Positions 28,610 to 36,345 of a stretch of DNA of 42,239 nt are shown here, in pieces. Every line of letters starts with the position of its first letter. The stretch's first letter is position 1. The stretch is from Actinomycetota bacterium. Lineage in GTDB: Bacteria > Actinomycetota > Thermoleophilia > Solirubrobacterales > 70-9. Made by a program: the position numbers and the translations under genes. The DNA lies in assembly GCA_018268655.1 (NCBI GenBank), contig JAFDWC010000009.1, forward strand, positions 1 through 42,239, in the 5' to 3' direction. Under the pieces are notes generated by a model, which worked only from the letters and a program-made list of their open reading frames with translations, was not told where the DNA came from and did not search any database.

Positions 28610-29119
28610 CTAAGCAGCCTGGGGTAAGTACTGCTGCCAAGCCACCGGAATCTTCGGACTCGCCACCTGGATGAACACCGTCGGCGGCGGTGCCTTCGGC
28701 TCCCGCGCTGGGTGCATGTGGATCTCTCGCGGCAGGCGGTTGCCCTTGCGGCGGTTGCAGGAGGCGCAGGCGGCGACGATGTTCTCCCAGACCGAAAGAC
28801 CCCCGCGGGAGCGGGGGATGACGTGGTCGACGGTGAGGCCCGATTTGGTCGAGCCGCAGTATTGGCAGGTCCAGGAATCTCGGGCGAGGACGGCGCGGCG
28901 GGTGATCTTGCGGCGATGGGCCTCGCGCGGGATCCGGACGTAGTTGGTGAGCCGGATCACGTCGGGATGGTCCATCGCCATCCGCTCGGAGTGCAGGACG
29001 GCCCCGTCGCGTCGCTCGAGGAGTTCGGCCTTCTCCTTGAGGAGCAGCACGGTCGCGCGTCTCAACGTGCAGACGTTGATGGGCTCGTAGGTCGCATTGA
29101 GCACCAAAACCCGTGCCAT
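28610..29119 (-). CDS. HNH endonuclease-family protein
   Basis: 169 residues. N-terminal VLVLNATYEPINVCTLRRAT is the lead of a widespread actinobacterial/cyanobacterial HNH family; zinc cysteines CQYCG and CASCNRRKGNR flank the HNH core LTVDHVIPRSRGGLSVWENI. Stand-alone house copies of this family are common near core genes, with no intron or mobile element nearby, so a homing role is unlikely; DNA-repair or RNA-related nuclease work is possible. The ATG at 29119 has TACAAT 9 nt upstream. Confidence 0.88.
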   Translation of the reverse strand: MARVLVLNATYEPINVCTLRRATVLLLKEKAELLERRDGAVLHSERMAMDHPDVIRLTNYVRIPREAHRRKITRRAVLARDSWTCQYCGSTKSGLTVDHVIPRSRGGLSVWENIVAACASCNRRKGNRLPREIHMHPAREPKAPPPTVFIQVASPKIPVAWQQYLPQAA

Positions 29120-29128
29120 ACCGCGAGA

Positions 29129-29134
29129 ATTGTA
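29129..29134 (-). promoter_or_regulatory. HNH gene -10 box
   Basis: TACAAT on the minus strand (five of six consensus bases), 9 nt before the ATG; a very short or absent leader. Confidence 0.45.
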
Positions 29135-29161
29135 GGCACAGCGTCCCCCGGGCTAGGTCAG

Positions 29162-30001
29162 CTAGGCGACCGGGTAGCTGCCGAGCACCCGCACCGACTC
29201 CGCCTTCGCCCGCAGAGCCCGCATCGCGGCCGCCACCGGGGCGTCGTCGATCCCGCCGTCGAGGTCGCAGAAGAACATGTAGCGGCCGAGGCCGCGGCGC
29301 AGTGGCCGCGACTCGATCCGGGTCATGTTGACCCCGCGCTCGGAGAACTCGGCGAGGGCGTTGACCAGCGCCCCGGGGTGGTCCTCGCCAAGCTCGGAGA
29401 AGACGAGCGAGGTCTTACGGGGCGCCCCGGCGGGGGCCTCGACCTCCTCGCCCTGGCGGCTGATCCAGACGAAGCGGGTGGTGTTTTCGGCCTCGTCCTC
29501 GACGCTTTCGCGGAGGATCGTGCAGCCGTAGAGCCCGGCCGCGGCGCGCGCCCCGAGCGCCGCCCAGGGTCGCTCCGACTCGCTCACCATCCGCACCGCC
29601 GCCGCGGTGCTGGAGACCGCTCGCCGTTCGACCTCGGGCAGCGTTTCACGCAGGAAGCGCGCGCACTGGGCCAGCGGCTGGGGGTGGGAGAGGACGGCCT
29701 CGACCCGGTCGACGGCGAGCCCGTCGCGGCCGATCAGGTGGACCCGGACCCGGTAGTCGTGCTCGCCGGCGATCACCACTCCGTTGGCCTCGAAAGCGAG
29801 GGTGTCGAGGGTGGGCCGGACCGAGCCCTCGATCGAGTTCTCGATCGGGACCAGCGCCCGCTCCGCTTCACCGGCGTCGACTGCGAGGATCGCCGCCTCG
29901 ATCGTCGCCGTCCGCAGCGGCTCGAACTCGACCCCCGCGGTCGCCTCGCCGAGCGCGTCCTCGGTGAAGGTCCCGGCCGGTCCCAGGTAGGCGATCCGCA
30001 T
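29162..30001 (-). CDS. pheA: prephenate dehydratase
   Basis: 279 residues, stand-alone type without chorismate mutase. MRIAYLGPAGTFTEDA, PIENSIEGSVRPTLD, AVLSHPQPLAQCARFL, SSTAAAVRMV and the catalytic-site block ENTTRFVWISRQ; then a C-terminal ACT domain (SLVFSELGEDHPGALVNALAEF, ESRPLRRGLGRYMFF) that binds phenylalanine for feedback control. It converts prephenate to phenylpyruvate in the cytosol. GATACT lies 6 nt before the ATG, suggesting leaderless expression. Confidence 0.96.
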   Translation of the reverse strand: MRIAYLGPAGTFTEDALGEATAGVEFEPLRTATIEAAILAVDAGEAERALVPIENSIEGSVRPTLDTLAFEANGVVIAGEHDYRVRVHLIGRDGLAVDRVEAVLSHPQPLAQCARFLRETLPEVERRAVSSTAAAVRMVSESERPWAALGARAAAGLYGCTILRESVEDEAENTTRFVWISRQGEEVEAPAGAPRKTSLVFSELGEDHPGALVNALAEFSERGVNMTRIESRPLRRGLGRYMFFCDLDGGIDDAPVAAAMRALRAKAESVRVLGSYPVA

Positions 30002-30007
30002 CGCCGT

Positions 30008-30013
30008 AGTATC
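30008..30013 (-). promoter_or_regulatory. pheA -10 box
   Basis: GATACT on the minus strand, 6 nt before the pheA ATG; matches TATACT except the first base. Confidence 0.3.
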
Positions 30014-30047
30014 GCCGCAGCCCGCTGCCTGCCGCCTCGCGGCGCGG

Positions 30048-31094
30048 CTATTCGAAGACGACCGTGTAGGTGCCTTCGTTGTTTTCGGTGATGTGCTCGC
30101 CCGGCACCGGACCGGCTTTGACTTCGAGCGACACTTCGCCTTTCGGGGTCGGCGTCAACGGGATCGTGGTGGTGCCGGTTTCGCCCACCCCGATCTGTTC
30201 GATCGTCCCTTCGAGCGTGTTGCCGCCGTTGACAGAGACCGCGACCTTGACCCCGTTCTCGGTCGATTCGCCCTGGTTTTCGACCGAGACTTCGACTTCG
30301 GCCGCTTCTTCGATCACCACCGAGCTCGCCGCTTCGGTGGTCAGTTCGGTGCCGTTGACGCTGACCCCGGTCAGTTCGATCCCGTGCACGCCCTGGGTGG
30401 TCGTCCCGGTCGAGCCGGTGACCCCGCTCAGGGCGGAGCTGACCTTGCTTTCGTCGATCCATTCGGTGCTGGGGAGGAAGGTCGATTTCGGCACTTCGCC
30501 GCCTTCGACCCCGTTCGCTTCCAGCCCGTGGTCGATTTCCGGCCGCACGATCGTTTCGTAGAGGACGTCGCTGGCCAGCAGCTTCTGCATCTGCCGGGCG
30601 ATCCCGGCGACCGCCTTCGCCGAGCCGGCGCTCCCCAGCGCCGTGCTCATCTTGCTGGCGATTTCGTCCATCGCGTCCTTGCGCAGCTCGTAGACGAGCT
30701 CGAGCGTGCTCTGGGCGTGGCTCAGTTCTCCGGGCGCGCTGAGCGCTTCGACCCGGGTCGCGTAGCTGTCCATCGCGCTGGCTTCGGCGTTGACCTGAGC
30801 GGTGAACTCGGTGACCGAGAGCTTGCCCGGGTTTTCGAGCTTGCCGAAGAAGTTCTTCGAGGTCTGTTCGGTCGACTTGACGATCTGTTCGACCCCGCGC
30901 GCGTAGTCGGTCAGAGCGCGGTGGGCTCGGGCGTCGAGGCAGCCCTTGACCCCGAGCACGACCAGGATCAGGACGACCAGCCCAGCGCCCAGCGCCAGCC
31001 CTCGCCGCAGCATGATCTGCTGGCGTCTGTCTCGGGGTTTGGGTCGCGGCCGCCGCGGCGGCCGCCCGGCGGCGGAACTCTCCAAGTAGCTCAC
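30048..31094 (-). CDS. membrane-anchored extracytoplasmic protein of unknown function
   Basis: 348 residues from GTG 31094 (alternative ATG at 31013). A short basic cytosolic lead (RPPRRPRPKPRDRRQQ), one helix LALGAGLVVLILVVLGVKG, then a helical region (LTDYARGVEQIVKSTEQTSK onward, about 160 residues) and a C-terminal beta-rich domain of about 110 residues that resembles a CARDB/Ig-like fold (ELTGVSVNGTELTTE, VSVENQGESTENGVKVAVSV, VSLEVKAGPVPGEHITENNE). Glu is mainly GAA, unlike the GAG bias of cytosolic neighbours. It is divergent from the kinase cluster and may belong to the cell-envelope functions there. Function unknown. Confidence 0.75.
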   Translation of the reverse strand: MSYLESSAAGRPPRRPRPKPRDRRQQIMLRRGLALGAGLVVLILVVLGVKGCLDARAHRALTDYARGVEQIVKSTEQTSKNFFGKLENPGKLSVTEFTAQVNAEASAMDSYATRVEALSAPGELSHAQSTLELVYELRKDAMDEIASKMSTALGSAGSAKAVAGIARQMQKLLASDVLYETIVRPEIDHGLEANGVEGGEVPKSTFLPSTEWIDESKVSSALSGVTGSTGTTTQGVHGIELTGVSVNGTELTTEAASSVVIEEAAEVEVSVENQGESTENGVKVAVSVNGGNTLEGTIEQIGVGETGTTTIPLTPTPKGEVSLEVKAGPVPGEHITENNEGTYTVVFE

Positions 31095-31117
31095 TCCAAG
31101 CGTGGGGGCTGGGTCGG

Positions 31118-31123
31118 AGAGTA
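31118..31123 (-). promoter_or_regulatory. -10 box candidate for the membrane-anchored protein
   Basis: TACTCT on the minus strand, 23 nt before GTG 31094. The remaining 170 bp up to the kinase start on the other strand holds no recognisable motif. Confidence 0.3.
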
Positions 31124-31296
31124 TGAAGACTAGGGCGCGCCGCGGCCGAAGAGCCGCAGCAAACGGTGCCTTTTTCCCAGTTCGGACCGGTTTCCGCCCC
31201 CGTTCGGGCGTCCGTCGGCCCCCTGGGCACCGGCTTGCGCGGGCAGGAAGCGGGCCATCGGCGGCGAACTCGGCCAGTGCTTTGGTTGGCTCCCTC

Positions 31297-32193
31297 GTGC
31301 TCAACCGGTTCCTGATCGAGCGCCGCATCGGCAGCGGCGGCTTCGGCGTCGTCTACGAGGCCTGGGACGGCCGCCTCGAGCGTCCGGTCGCGGTGAAGGC
31401 GATCGAGCAGCGCGGCGAGGCCGGCCGGCGGGTCCTGCGCGAGGCGCAGGCGGCGGCCCGGCTCAACCACCCCGGCATCGTCACCCTCTACGAGCTCGGC
31501 GAGGAGGACGGCAACGCCCTGCTCGTCACCGAGCTGGTCGAGGGCTCGACCCTGGCCCGGCTGGCCCATGCCGGCGAGCTCTCCGACCGGGAGATCGGCG
31601 AGATCGGCGCCGATCTCTGCGAGGCGCTCGACCACGCCCACTCGCGCGGGGTGGTCCACCGCGACATCAAGCCCGAGAACGTCCAGGTCACCGACTCCGA
31701 GCCGCGGGCGAAGCTGATGGACTTCGGGATCGCCCGCCTTGCCGACGAGGTGCCGCTGACGGCCGCCGGCGACGTCGTCGGCACCCTCGCCTACATGTCG
31801 CCGGAGCAGGCGGAGGGACGCGAAGCGGGCCCCGAGGCCGACGTCTACTCGCTCGCCCTGACCCTCTACGAGTGCTGGAGCGGCGAGAACCCGCACCGCC
31901 GCGCCACCCCGGCGGCCACCGCGCGGGCGATCGGCAGCCGCGCCCGCAGCCTGCGCAAGCTGCGCCCCGACCTCCCCCGCGAGCTCAGCGAGCAGATCGA
32001 CGCCTGCCTCGCCGCCCGCCCCAACCGCCGTCCCTCGCTGGAGCGGCTGGGGACCGCGATCGAGGACTCGCTCGACCAGCTCGCCGACGAGCTGCCGGGC
32101 GAAGGGCGCCACCACTTCGGCCTCGCTCTCCTCGCCCCGGCCCTGCTCGCAGCGATCGGGTTTTTCGTCCTGGTCGGGCACGGCGCCCTGTAG
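31297..32193 (+). CDS. tail-anchored Ser/Thr protein kinase
   Basis: About 298 residues. Gly-loop IGSGGFGVVYEA (11-22), ATP lysine VAVKAIE (K34), catalytic loop HRDIKPEN (121-128), DFG (142-144), VGTLAYMSPEQAEG activation/P+1 segment. One C-terminal helix (FGLALLAPALLAAIGFFVLV) and only a few residues beyond, so it has no external sensor. The start is uncertain: GTG 31297 begins just before the kinase fold; TTG 31282 or ATG 31123 would add Arg-rich residues that look non-coding. It heads the fhaA-fhaB-pstP-rodA-pbpA cluster, in the place PknA holds in mycobacteria. Confidence 0.88.
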   Translation: MLNRFLIERRIGSGGFGVVYEAWDGRLERPVAVKAIEQRGEAGRRVLREAQAAARLNHPGIVTLYELGEEDGNALLVTELVEGSTLARLAHAGELSDREIGEIGADLCEALDHAHSRGVVHRDIKPENVQVTDSEPRAKLMDFGIARLADEVPLTAAGDVVGTLAYMSPEQAEGREAGPEADVYSLALTLYECWSGENPHRRATPAATARAIGSRARSLRKLRPDLPRELSEQIDACLAARPNRRPSLERLGTAIEDSLDQLADELPGEGRHHFGLALLAPALLAAIGFFVLVGHGAL

Positions 32194-32229
32194 GAGGTCG
32201 CTGTGGCCCTGATCTTGAGGCTCGATCTC

Positions 32230-32235
32230 TAGGAT
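32230..32235 (+). promoter_or_regulatory. -10 box candidate for fhaA
   Basis: TAGGAT about 57 nt upstream of the proposed fhaA start. The transcript would open a few bases before the hairpin at 32246. Confidence 0.25.
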
Positions 32236-32245
32236 TTCCCGCTCG

Positions 32246-32264
32246 GTCTCCCGCCGCGGGAGAC
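32246..32264 (+). promoter_or_regulatory. hairpin in the kinase-fhaA gap
   Basis: GTCTCCCG and CGGGAGAC, perfect 8-bp arms with a 3-nt loop CCG, 14 nt before the fhaA Shine-Dalgarno (AAAGGA, 32279-32284). No T-run. It may stabilise the fhaA message or end the kinase message. Confidence 0.45.
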
Positions 32265-32292
32265 GAACCAACGCACGCAAAGGAACGATCCG

Positions 32293-33069
32293 ATCGGCGT
32301 CCTCCGCAACCTCGAGTCCCGCATCGAAGGCCTGGTCGAGGGGGTCTTCAGTCGCGCCTTCAGCTCCGAGGTCCAGCCGGTCGAACTGGCGCGCAAACTG
32401 GCGAAGGAAATGGACGCCCACAAGACCGCCTCGGTCCAGCGGGTATACGTCCCCAACGAGTACACGGTCTTCCTCTCGCGCCAGGACCGCTCCAAGCTCG
32501 AAGGCTACGAGCGCTCGCTCGAGCAGGAGCTGTCCGGATACCTGCTCGAGCACGCCCGGCGCCGCGGCTACGACCTGCTGACCCGGCCCACGGTCGAGTT
32601 CCAGACCGACGAGCGCCTGCGGCTCGGCGAGTTCGGGATCCAGGCGCGGCTGGTCAAGCCGCCGGCCCGGGAGGGGGAGGCGCCGAGCCAGGGCGAGGAA
32701 GGCCACACGATGGTCTACTCGGCGGTCCGCGAGCGGGACCGCTCGCGGCCGAAACGGCCGGAGCAGGCGGTTGGCGCTCTGGTCTCGACCCGCGCCGTGG
32801 TCTCCTTCGACGACCGCCGCTACGTGCTCGACGGCCCGGTCGCGACGATCGGCCGCTCGAAGTCGGTCGAGTGCGTGCTGCCGGATCCCAACGTCTCCCG
32901 CCGCCATGCCGAGCTGCGCCGATCGGAGTCGGGCGAGTGGGCGATCGTCGACCTCGGCTCGACCAACGGGGTCAAGGTCAACGGCCGCCGCGTCTCCTCG
33001 ACCCGGCTCCAGCCGGGCGACCAGGTGACGGTCGGCACGACGACCTTCATGTTCGACGTCGAGCAGTAG
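32293..33069 (+). CDS. fhaA: FhaA (DUF3662 plus FHA domain), with an apparent ATC start
   Basis: 258 residues. DUF3662 domain (about 1-115): GVLRNLESRIEGLVEGVFSR, EVQPVELARKLAKEMDAHK, VYVPNEYTVFLSRQD, LLEHARRRGYDLLTRPTVEF. After a charged linker, a C-terminal FHA domain: ATIGRSKSVECVLPDPNVSR and RHAELRR...DLGSTNGVKVNG, which reads phospho-threonine. Homologues regulate peptidoglycan synthesis under PknB. The first usual start (ATG 32410) would cut off 39 conserved residues; upstream, the frame is open to a stop at 32230 with no ATG/GTG/TTG, and ATC sits 8 nt after AAAGGA exactly where homologues have Met before GVLRNLE. Confidence 0.9.
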   Translation: MGVLRNLESRIEGLVEGVFSRAFSSEVQPVELARKLAKEMDAHKTASVQRVYVPNEYTVFLSRQDRSKLEGYERSLEQELSGYLLEHARRRGYDLLTRPTVEFQTDERLRLGEFGIQARLVKPPAREGEAPSQGEEGHTMVYSAVRERDRSRPKRPEQAVGALVSTRAVVSFDDRRYVLDGPVATIGRSKSVECVLPDPNVSRRHAELRRSESGEWAIVDLGSTNGVKVNGRRVSSTRLQPGDQVTVGTTTFMFDVEQ

Positions 33070-33132
33070 GCGAGGCCCGGGTCGGCGCCGATCGCGCCGA
33101 CCTCCAGGGGCCTCATTAAGGTGCGCTAACAA

Positions 33133-33600
33133 ATGCAATACGACCCGATATCGGTGGCGCTCAAATTCGGCTTCCTCGCCGTCCTCTTCCTGTTCGTGCT
33201 GGTGATCGCCCGCAGCGCGCTGAAGGACCTGCGGCGGACCGCCGCGCCGGCCCCCGACGCAACCGGGTTCCACGCCGTCCCCGCCCACCCGGAGATCCCC
33301 TACGCGGTCGACGCCTGGCTCGTCGCCGAGCGCGGCGGCGGCCTCGAGCCGGGCGCCCGCTTCGACCTGATCGGCGGCCTCTCGATCGGCCGCTCGGGCG
33401 AGGTCGACGTGCAGATCGAGGATCGCTATGCCTCCGGCCTCCATGCCCGCGTCTTTCCCCGCGGAGATCGGTTCCTGGTCGAGGACATGCGATCTACCAA
33501 CGGCACCCTGCTCAACGGCGCCAGCCTCAACGGCGAGGCGGAGCTGATCGACGGCGACACGATCCAGATCGGCGACACGGTCTTCCGGTTCGAGCAGTGA
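33133..33600 (+). CDS. fhaB: FhaB/FipA-like membrane FHA protein
   Basis: 155 residues. N-terminal helix LKFGFLAVLFLFVLVIARSA, a linker, then an FHA domain: GLSIGRSGEVDVQIEDRYAS, GLHARVFPRGDRFLVEDMRS and TNGTLLNG. It recruits phosphorylated partners to the membrane; the M. tuberculosis counterpart links PknA/B signalling to FtsZ and septation. Conserved place between fhaA and pstP. ATG at 33133 after AAGGTG at about 10 nt. Confidence 0.93.
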   Translation: MQYDPISVALKFGFLAVLFLFVLVIARSALKDLRRTAAPAPDATGFHAVPAHPEIPYAVDAWLVAERGGGLEPGARFDLIGGLSIGRSGEVDVQIEDRYASGLHARVFPRGDRFLVEDMRSTNGTLLNGASLNGEAELIDGDTIQIGDTVFRFEQ

Positions 33601-33607
33601 CGGTGAA

Positions 33608-33659
33608 GCGCGTGCGGAGCGACGGTGCATATCTGATTCTTCCGGCGCGGAGCACGCGC
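33608..33659. other. inverted repeat in the fhaB-pstP gap
   Basis: GCGCGTGC (33608-33615) and GCACGCGC (33652-33659) flank an AT-richer 36-bp centre (TGCATATCTGATTCTTCC). It could be an operator or leader hairpin for the pstP-rodA-pbpA genes. Confidence 0.3.
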
Positions 33660-33694
33660 GAAACAGGTGTCCGGATGCGGAGGACAGGTTCGAG

Positions 33695-35008
33695 ATGGCG
33701 CTGAGGATCGAGGACTCCGCGGTCCGTACCGACACCGGCCGCCAGCGCAACGCCAACGAGGACTCGGTCTTCACCCGCGCCGAGCTGTTCGTCGTCGCCG
33801 ACGGGATGGGCGGCGCCCAGGCCGGCGAGGTCGCCTCCAGGACCGCCGTCTCGGCCTTCGAAGGCGAGCTGCGGCCGGGGCCGCCGGAGCGCGTCCTCGA
33901 GCAGACGATCAAGGCCGCCAACCGGGCGATCCACCAGCAGGCCCAGGGCGATCCCAACCTGGCCGGGATGGGGACGACGACGACCGCGGCGATCGTCGAC
34001 CCCGCGGCGGAGGAGGTGGCGATCGGCCACGTCGGCGACAGCCGCGCCTACCGCTACCGCCGCGGCAAGCTCGAACGGCTGACCCGCGACCACTCGCTGG
34101 TGGAGGAGATGCGGCGCAAAGGGCAGCTGACCGACGCCCAGGCCGAGGACCACCCCCAGCGCTCGATCATCACCCGCGCCCTCGGACCGGAACCGGAAGT
34201 CGAAGTCGACCTGCAGACCGTTCCCGCCCAGGCCGGGGACGTCTTCCTGATCTGCTCGGACGGGCTGACGACGATGCTCGACGACGAGCACATCGCCCGC
34301 CTCCTCTCCCGCGCCTCCTCGATGGAGTCGGCGGTGCGGGCGCTGGTCGACGAAGCGAACCGGGCCGGCGGCCGCGACAACATCACCGTCATCGCCTTCC
34401 GCCTCGGCGACCCCGACCGGGCACCGGCCGGGGAGGAGGGGGCGACGCTGATCGGCCCGTCCGCCGCCGAGGCCGGGCTGAGCGCAACCGAGGTGAAGAA
34501 GCGCGCCGCCGCCGAGGCGGCCCGCCAGCGTCGCGAAGAGCTGGAAGCGCGGCCGCGCCACCGGCGGCTGCGGACCGCGGCGAAGGTCCTGGTGCCGCTG
34601 CTGATCATCGCCGCGCTGCTGTTCGGCGCCTGGTACGGCAACCGCCAGGTCTGGTTCCTCGGCACCGACAGCGGCGGCCGCGTCGCCCTCTACCGCGGCG
34701 TTCCCTACGAACTGCCGCTCGGGATCAAGCTCTACAGCGAGCGCTACTCGATCCCGGTCCAGACCACCGCGCTCAGCGGCCGCCGCCTCGACGCGGTCAC
34801 CGGCCACAGCCTGCGCTCGCGCTCCGACGCGGTCCAGCTGCTGGAAGAAATCGAACGCGAGCAGCGCAACGCGGCCCGGGCGGCGGTCGAAAAGGAAGCG
34901 GCCGAACGCGAAGCCAAAGCGAAACAGGAAGAAGCGGCGACGAGAGAAGCCGGAGAAGAAGCCGCGAAAGAACCGACGCCGCCGCAGAAAAAACAAGGCG
35001 GCAAATGA
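33695..35008 (+). CDS. pstP: PP2C-family Ser/Thr protein phosphatase PstP
   Basis: 437 residues. Catalytic domain 1-240 with TDTGRQRNANEDS, FVVADGMGG (35-40 metal Asp-Gly), IGHVGDSRAYRYR, LTRDHSLVEEM, LICSDGLTTML and GGRDNITVIAF: all metal ligands are kept. A linker, one helix (VLVPLLIIAALLFGAWYG, about 297-314), a small extracellular part (GTDSGGRVALYRGVPYELPL) and a highly charged Lys/Glu/Ala tail. It reverses phosphorylation by the two kinases here. The tail uses GAA for Glu where the catalytic domain uses GAG. ATG start; stop overlaps rodA (ATGA). Confidence 0.95.
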   Translation: MALRIEDSAVRTDTGRQRNANEDSVFTRAELFVVADGMGGAQAGEVASRTAVSAFEGELRPGPPERVLEQTIKAANRAIHQQAQGDPNLAGMGTTTTAAIVDPAAEEVAIGHVGDSRAYRYRRGKLERLTRDHSLVEEMRRKGQLTDAQAEDHPQRSIITRALGPEPEVEVDLQTVPAQAGDVFLICSDGLTTMLDDEHIARLLSRASSMESAVRALVDEANRAGGRDNITVIAFRLGDPDRAPAGEEGATLIGPSAAEAGLSATEVKKRAAAEAARQRREELEARPRHRRLRTAAKVLVPLLIIAALLFGAWYGNRQVWFLGTDSGGRVALYRGVPYELPLGIKLYSERYSIPVQTTALSGRRLDAVTGHSLRSRSDAVQLLEEIEREQRNAARAAVEKEAAEREAKAKQEEAATREAGEEAAKEPTPPQKKQGGK

Positions 35009-36345
35009 AGTCCGGGGCCCGCAACCGCGAGCTGCTGGCGCTGATCCCAGTGGCGGCGCTGCTGACCGCGGGGTTCGCCGGGGTCTTCGCCCAGGACCAC
35101 GCCAAACTCGGCAACGCCAGCCTCGTCTACGGGGCCTACTTCTTCGCGATCTGCCTGGCGACTCACATCTACCTGCGGATTCGCCTCCCCAACGCCGACC
35201 CCTACCTGTTCCCGCTGGCGGCGCTGCTGACCGCGATCGGCCTGGTGATGGTCTATCGCATCGACCAGCACCTGGCCCGCGACCAGGCCAACTGGTTCGT
35301 GATCGGGTTGATCCTCTTCGCCCTGACGATCCAGTTCCTGCGCGACTACGAGGTGCTCGAGCGGTATCGCTACCTGATCGCGGTCGGCGGCCTGCTGCTG
35401 CTGCTGGCACCGCGACTGCCGGGGATCGGACAGCAGGTGAACGAAGCCTACCTCGGGGTCAAGATCGGCCCGATCGCCTTCCAGCCGGCCGAGTTCTCGA
35501 AGCTGGCGATCATCATCTTCCTCGCCTCCTACCTGCGCGAGAACCGCGAGGTGCTGGTGGTCGGGGCGCGGCGCGTCCTCGGTGTCACCCTGCCGCCGCT
35601 CAAGCACTTCGGCCCGATCCTGGTGGTCTGGGGCGCCTCGATGTTCATGCTCGTCTTCATCCGCGATCTGGGCAGCTCGCTGATGTTCTTCGCCGCTTTC
35701 CTGGCGCTGCTCTACGTCGCCACCGGCCGCTTCTCGTTCGTGGTGATCGGGATGGTGATGTTCGTGCTCGGAGCCTGGTTCTTCGCCACCACCGTCCCCC
35801 ACGTCCACGAGCGGATCGAAATCTGGCTCCACCCCTTCAACGACCCGCTCGAAAGCGGCTACCAGATCCTCGGCTCGATCTTCTCCCAGGCCGACGGCGG
35901 CCTCTTCGGCAAAGGCTTCGGCCATGCGCTGATCACGGTCCCCGGCAGCCCCAGCCAGACGCTGCTGCCGGCAGCCCAGACGGACATGATCTACGCCCTG
36001 ATCGTCAACGAACTGGGGCTGTTCGGCGGCACCGGCCTGGTCCTCGTCTACCTTCTCGTCACCGCCCGTGGCTTCAAGATCGCGCTGCTCGCCAGCGACG
36101 GCTTCTCGAAGCTGCTGGCGACCGGTCTGACCGCGGTCTTCGCCATCCAGGCCTTCGTGATCATCGGCGGGGTCACCAGGGTGATCCCGCTGACCGGCGT
36201 CACCCTGCCCTTCGTCAGCTACGGCGGCAGCTCGATCGTCGCCAACTTCGTCCTGATCGCGCTGCTGCTGCTGGTTTCCGACCGTGCTCGGCGCGAGGCG
36301 GTCGAACCGGGCGGGCGCGAAGCGCTGGCGCTGGGGGCGAGCTGA
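35005..36345 (+). CDS. rodA: FtsW/RodA/SpoVE-family peptidoglycan glycosyltransferase
   Basis: 446 residues, about twelve helices. SEDS-family marks: IGPIAFQPAEFSKLAIIIFLA, VFIRDLGSSLMFF (catalytic-site region with the essential Asp), GSIFSQADGGLFGKGFG and TLPFVSYGGSSIVAN. It polymerises lipid II outside the membrane with its partner class B PBP encoded next. An N-terminal pair of helices before the core is typical for actinobacterial RodA. Start overlaps the pstP stop; the next gene begins directly after its stop. Confidence 0.94.
   Translation: MKSGARNRELLALIPVAALLTAGFAGVFAQDHAKLGNASLVYGAYFFAICLATHIYLRIRLPNADPYLFPLAALLTAIGLVMVYRIDQHLARDQANWFVIGLILFALTIQFLRDYEVLERYRYLIAVGGLLLLLAPRLPGIGQQVNEAYLGVKIGPIAFQPAEFSKLAIIIFLASYLRENREVLVVGARRVLGVTLPPLKHFGPILVVWGASMFMLVFIRDLGSSLMFFAAFLALLYVATGRFSFVVIGMVMFVLGAWFFATTVPHVHERIEIWLHPFNDPLESGYQILGSIFSQADGGLFGKGFGHALITVPGSPSQTLLPAAQTDMIYALIVNELGLFGGTGLVLVYLLVTARGFKIALLASDGFSKLLATGLTAVFAIQAFVIIGGVTRVIPLTGVTLPFVSYGGSSIVANFVLIALLLLVSDRARREAVEPGGREALALGAS

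Noticed and set aside
28610..29119. HNH gene as a homing endonuclease or mobile element
   Set aside because: No intron, intein, terminal repeats or neighbouring mobility genes; the N-terminus matches a widespread stand-alone chromosomal family.
31102..31296. N-terminal extension of the kinase from GTG 31102 or ATG 31123
   Set aside because: The reading is Arg/Gly/Ala/Pro-rich without conserved kinase sequence, there is no Shine-Dalgarno, and it overlaps the promoter region of the divergent gene; kept only as an alternative start.
29773..33957. A 1394-codon open frame on the minus strand, opposite the kinase, fhaA and fhaB genes
   Set aside because: High-GC antisense shadow: it reads Arg/Ala/Gly/Asp-rich low-complexity protein with no family motifs, and the plus strand carries clearly recognisable genes.
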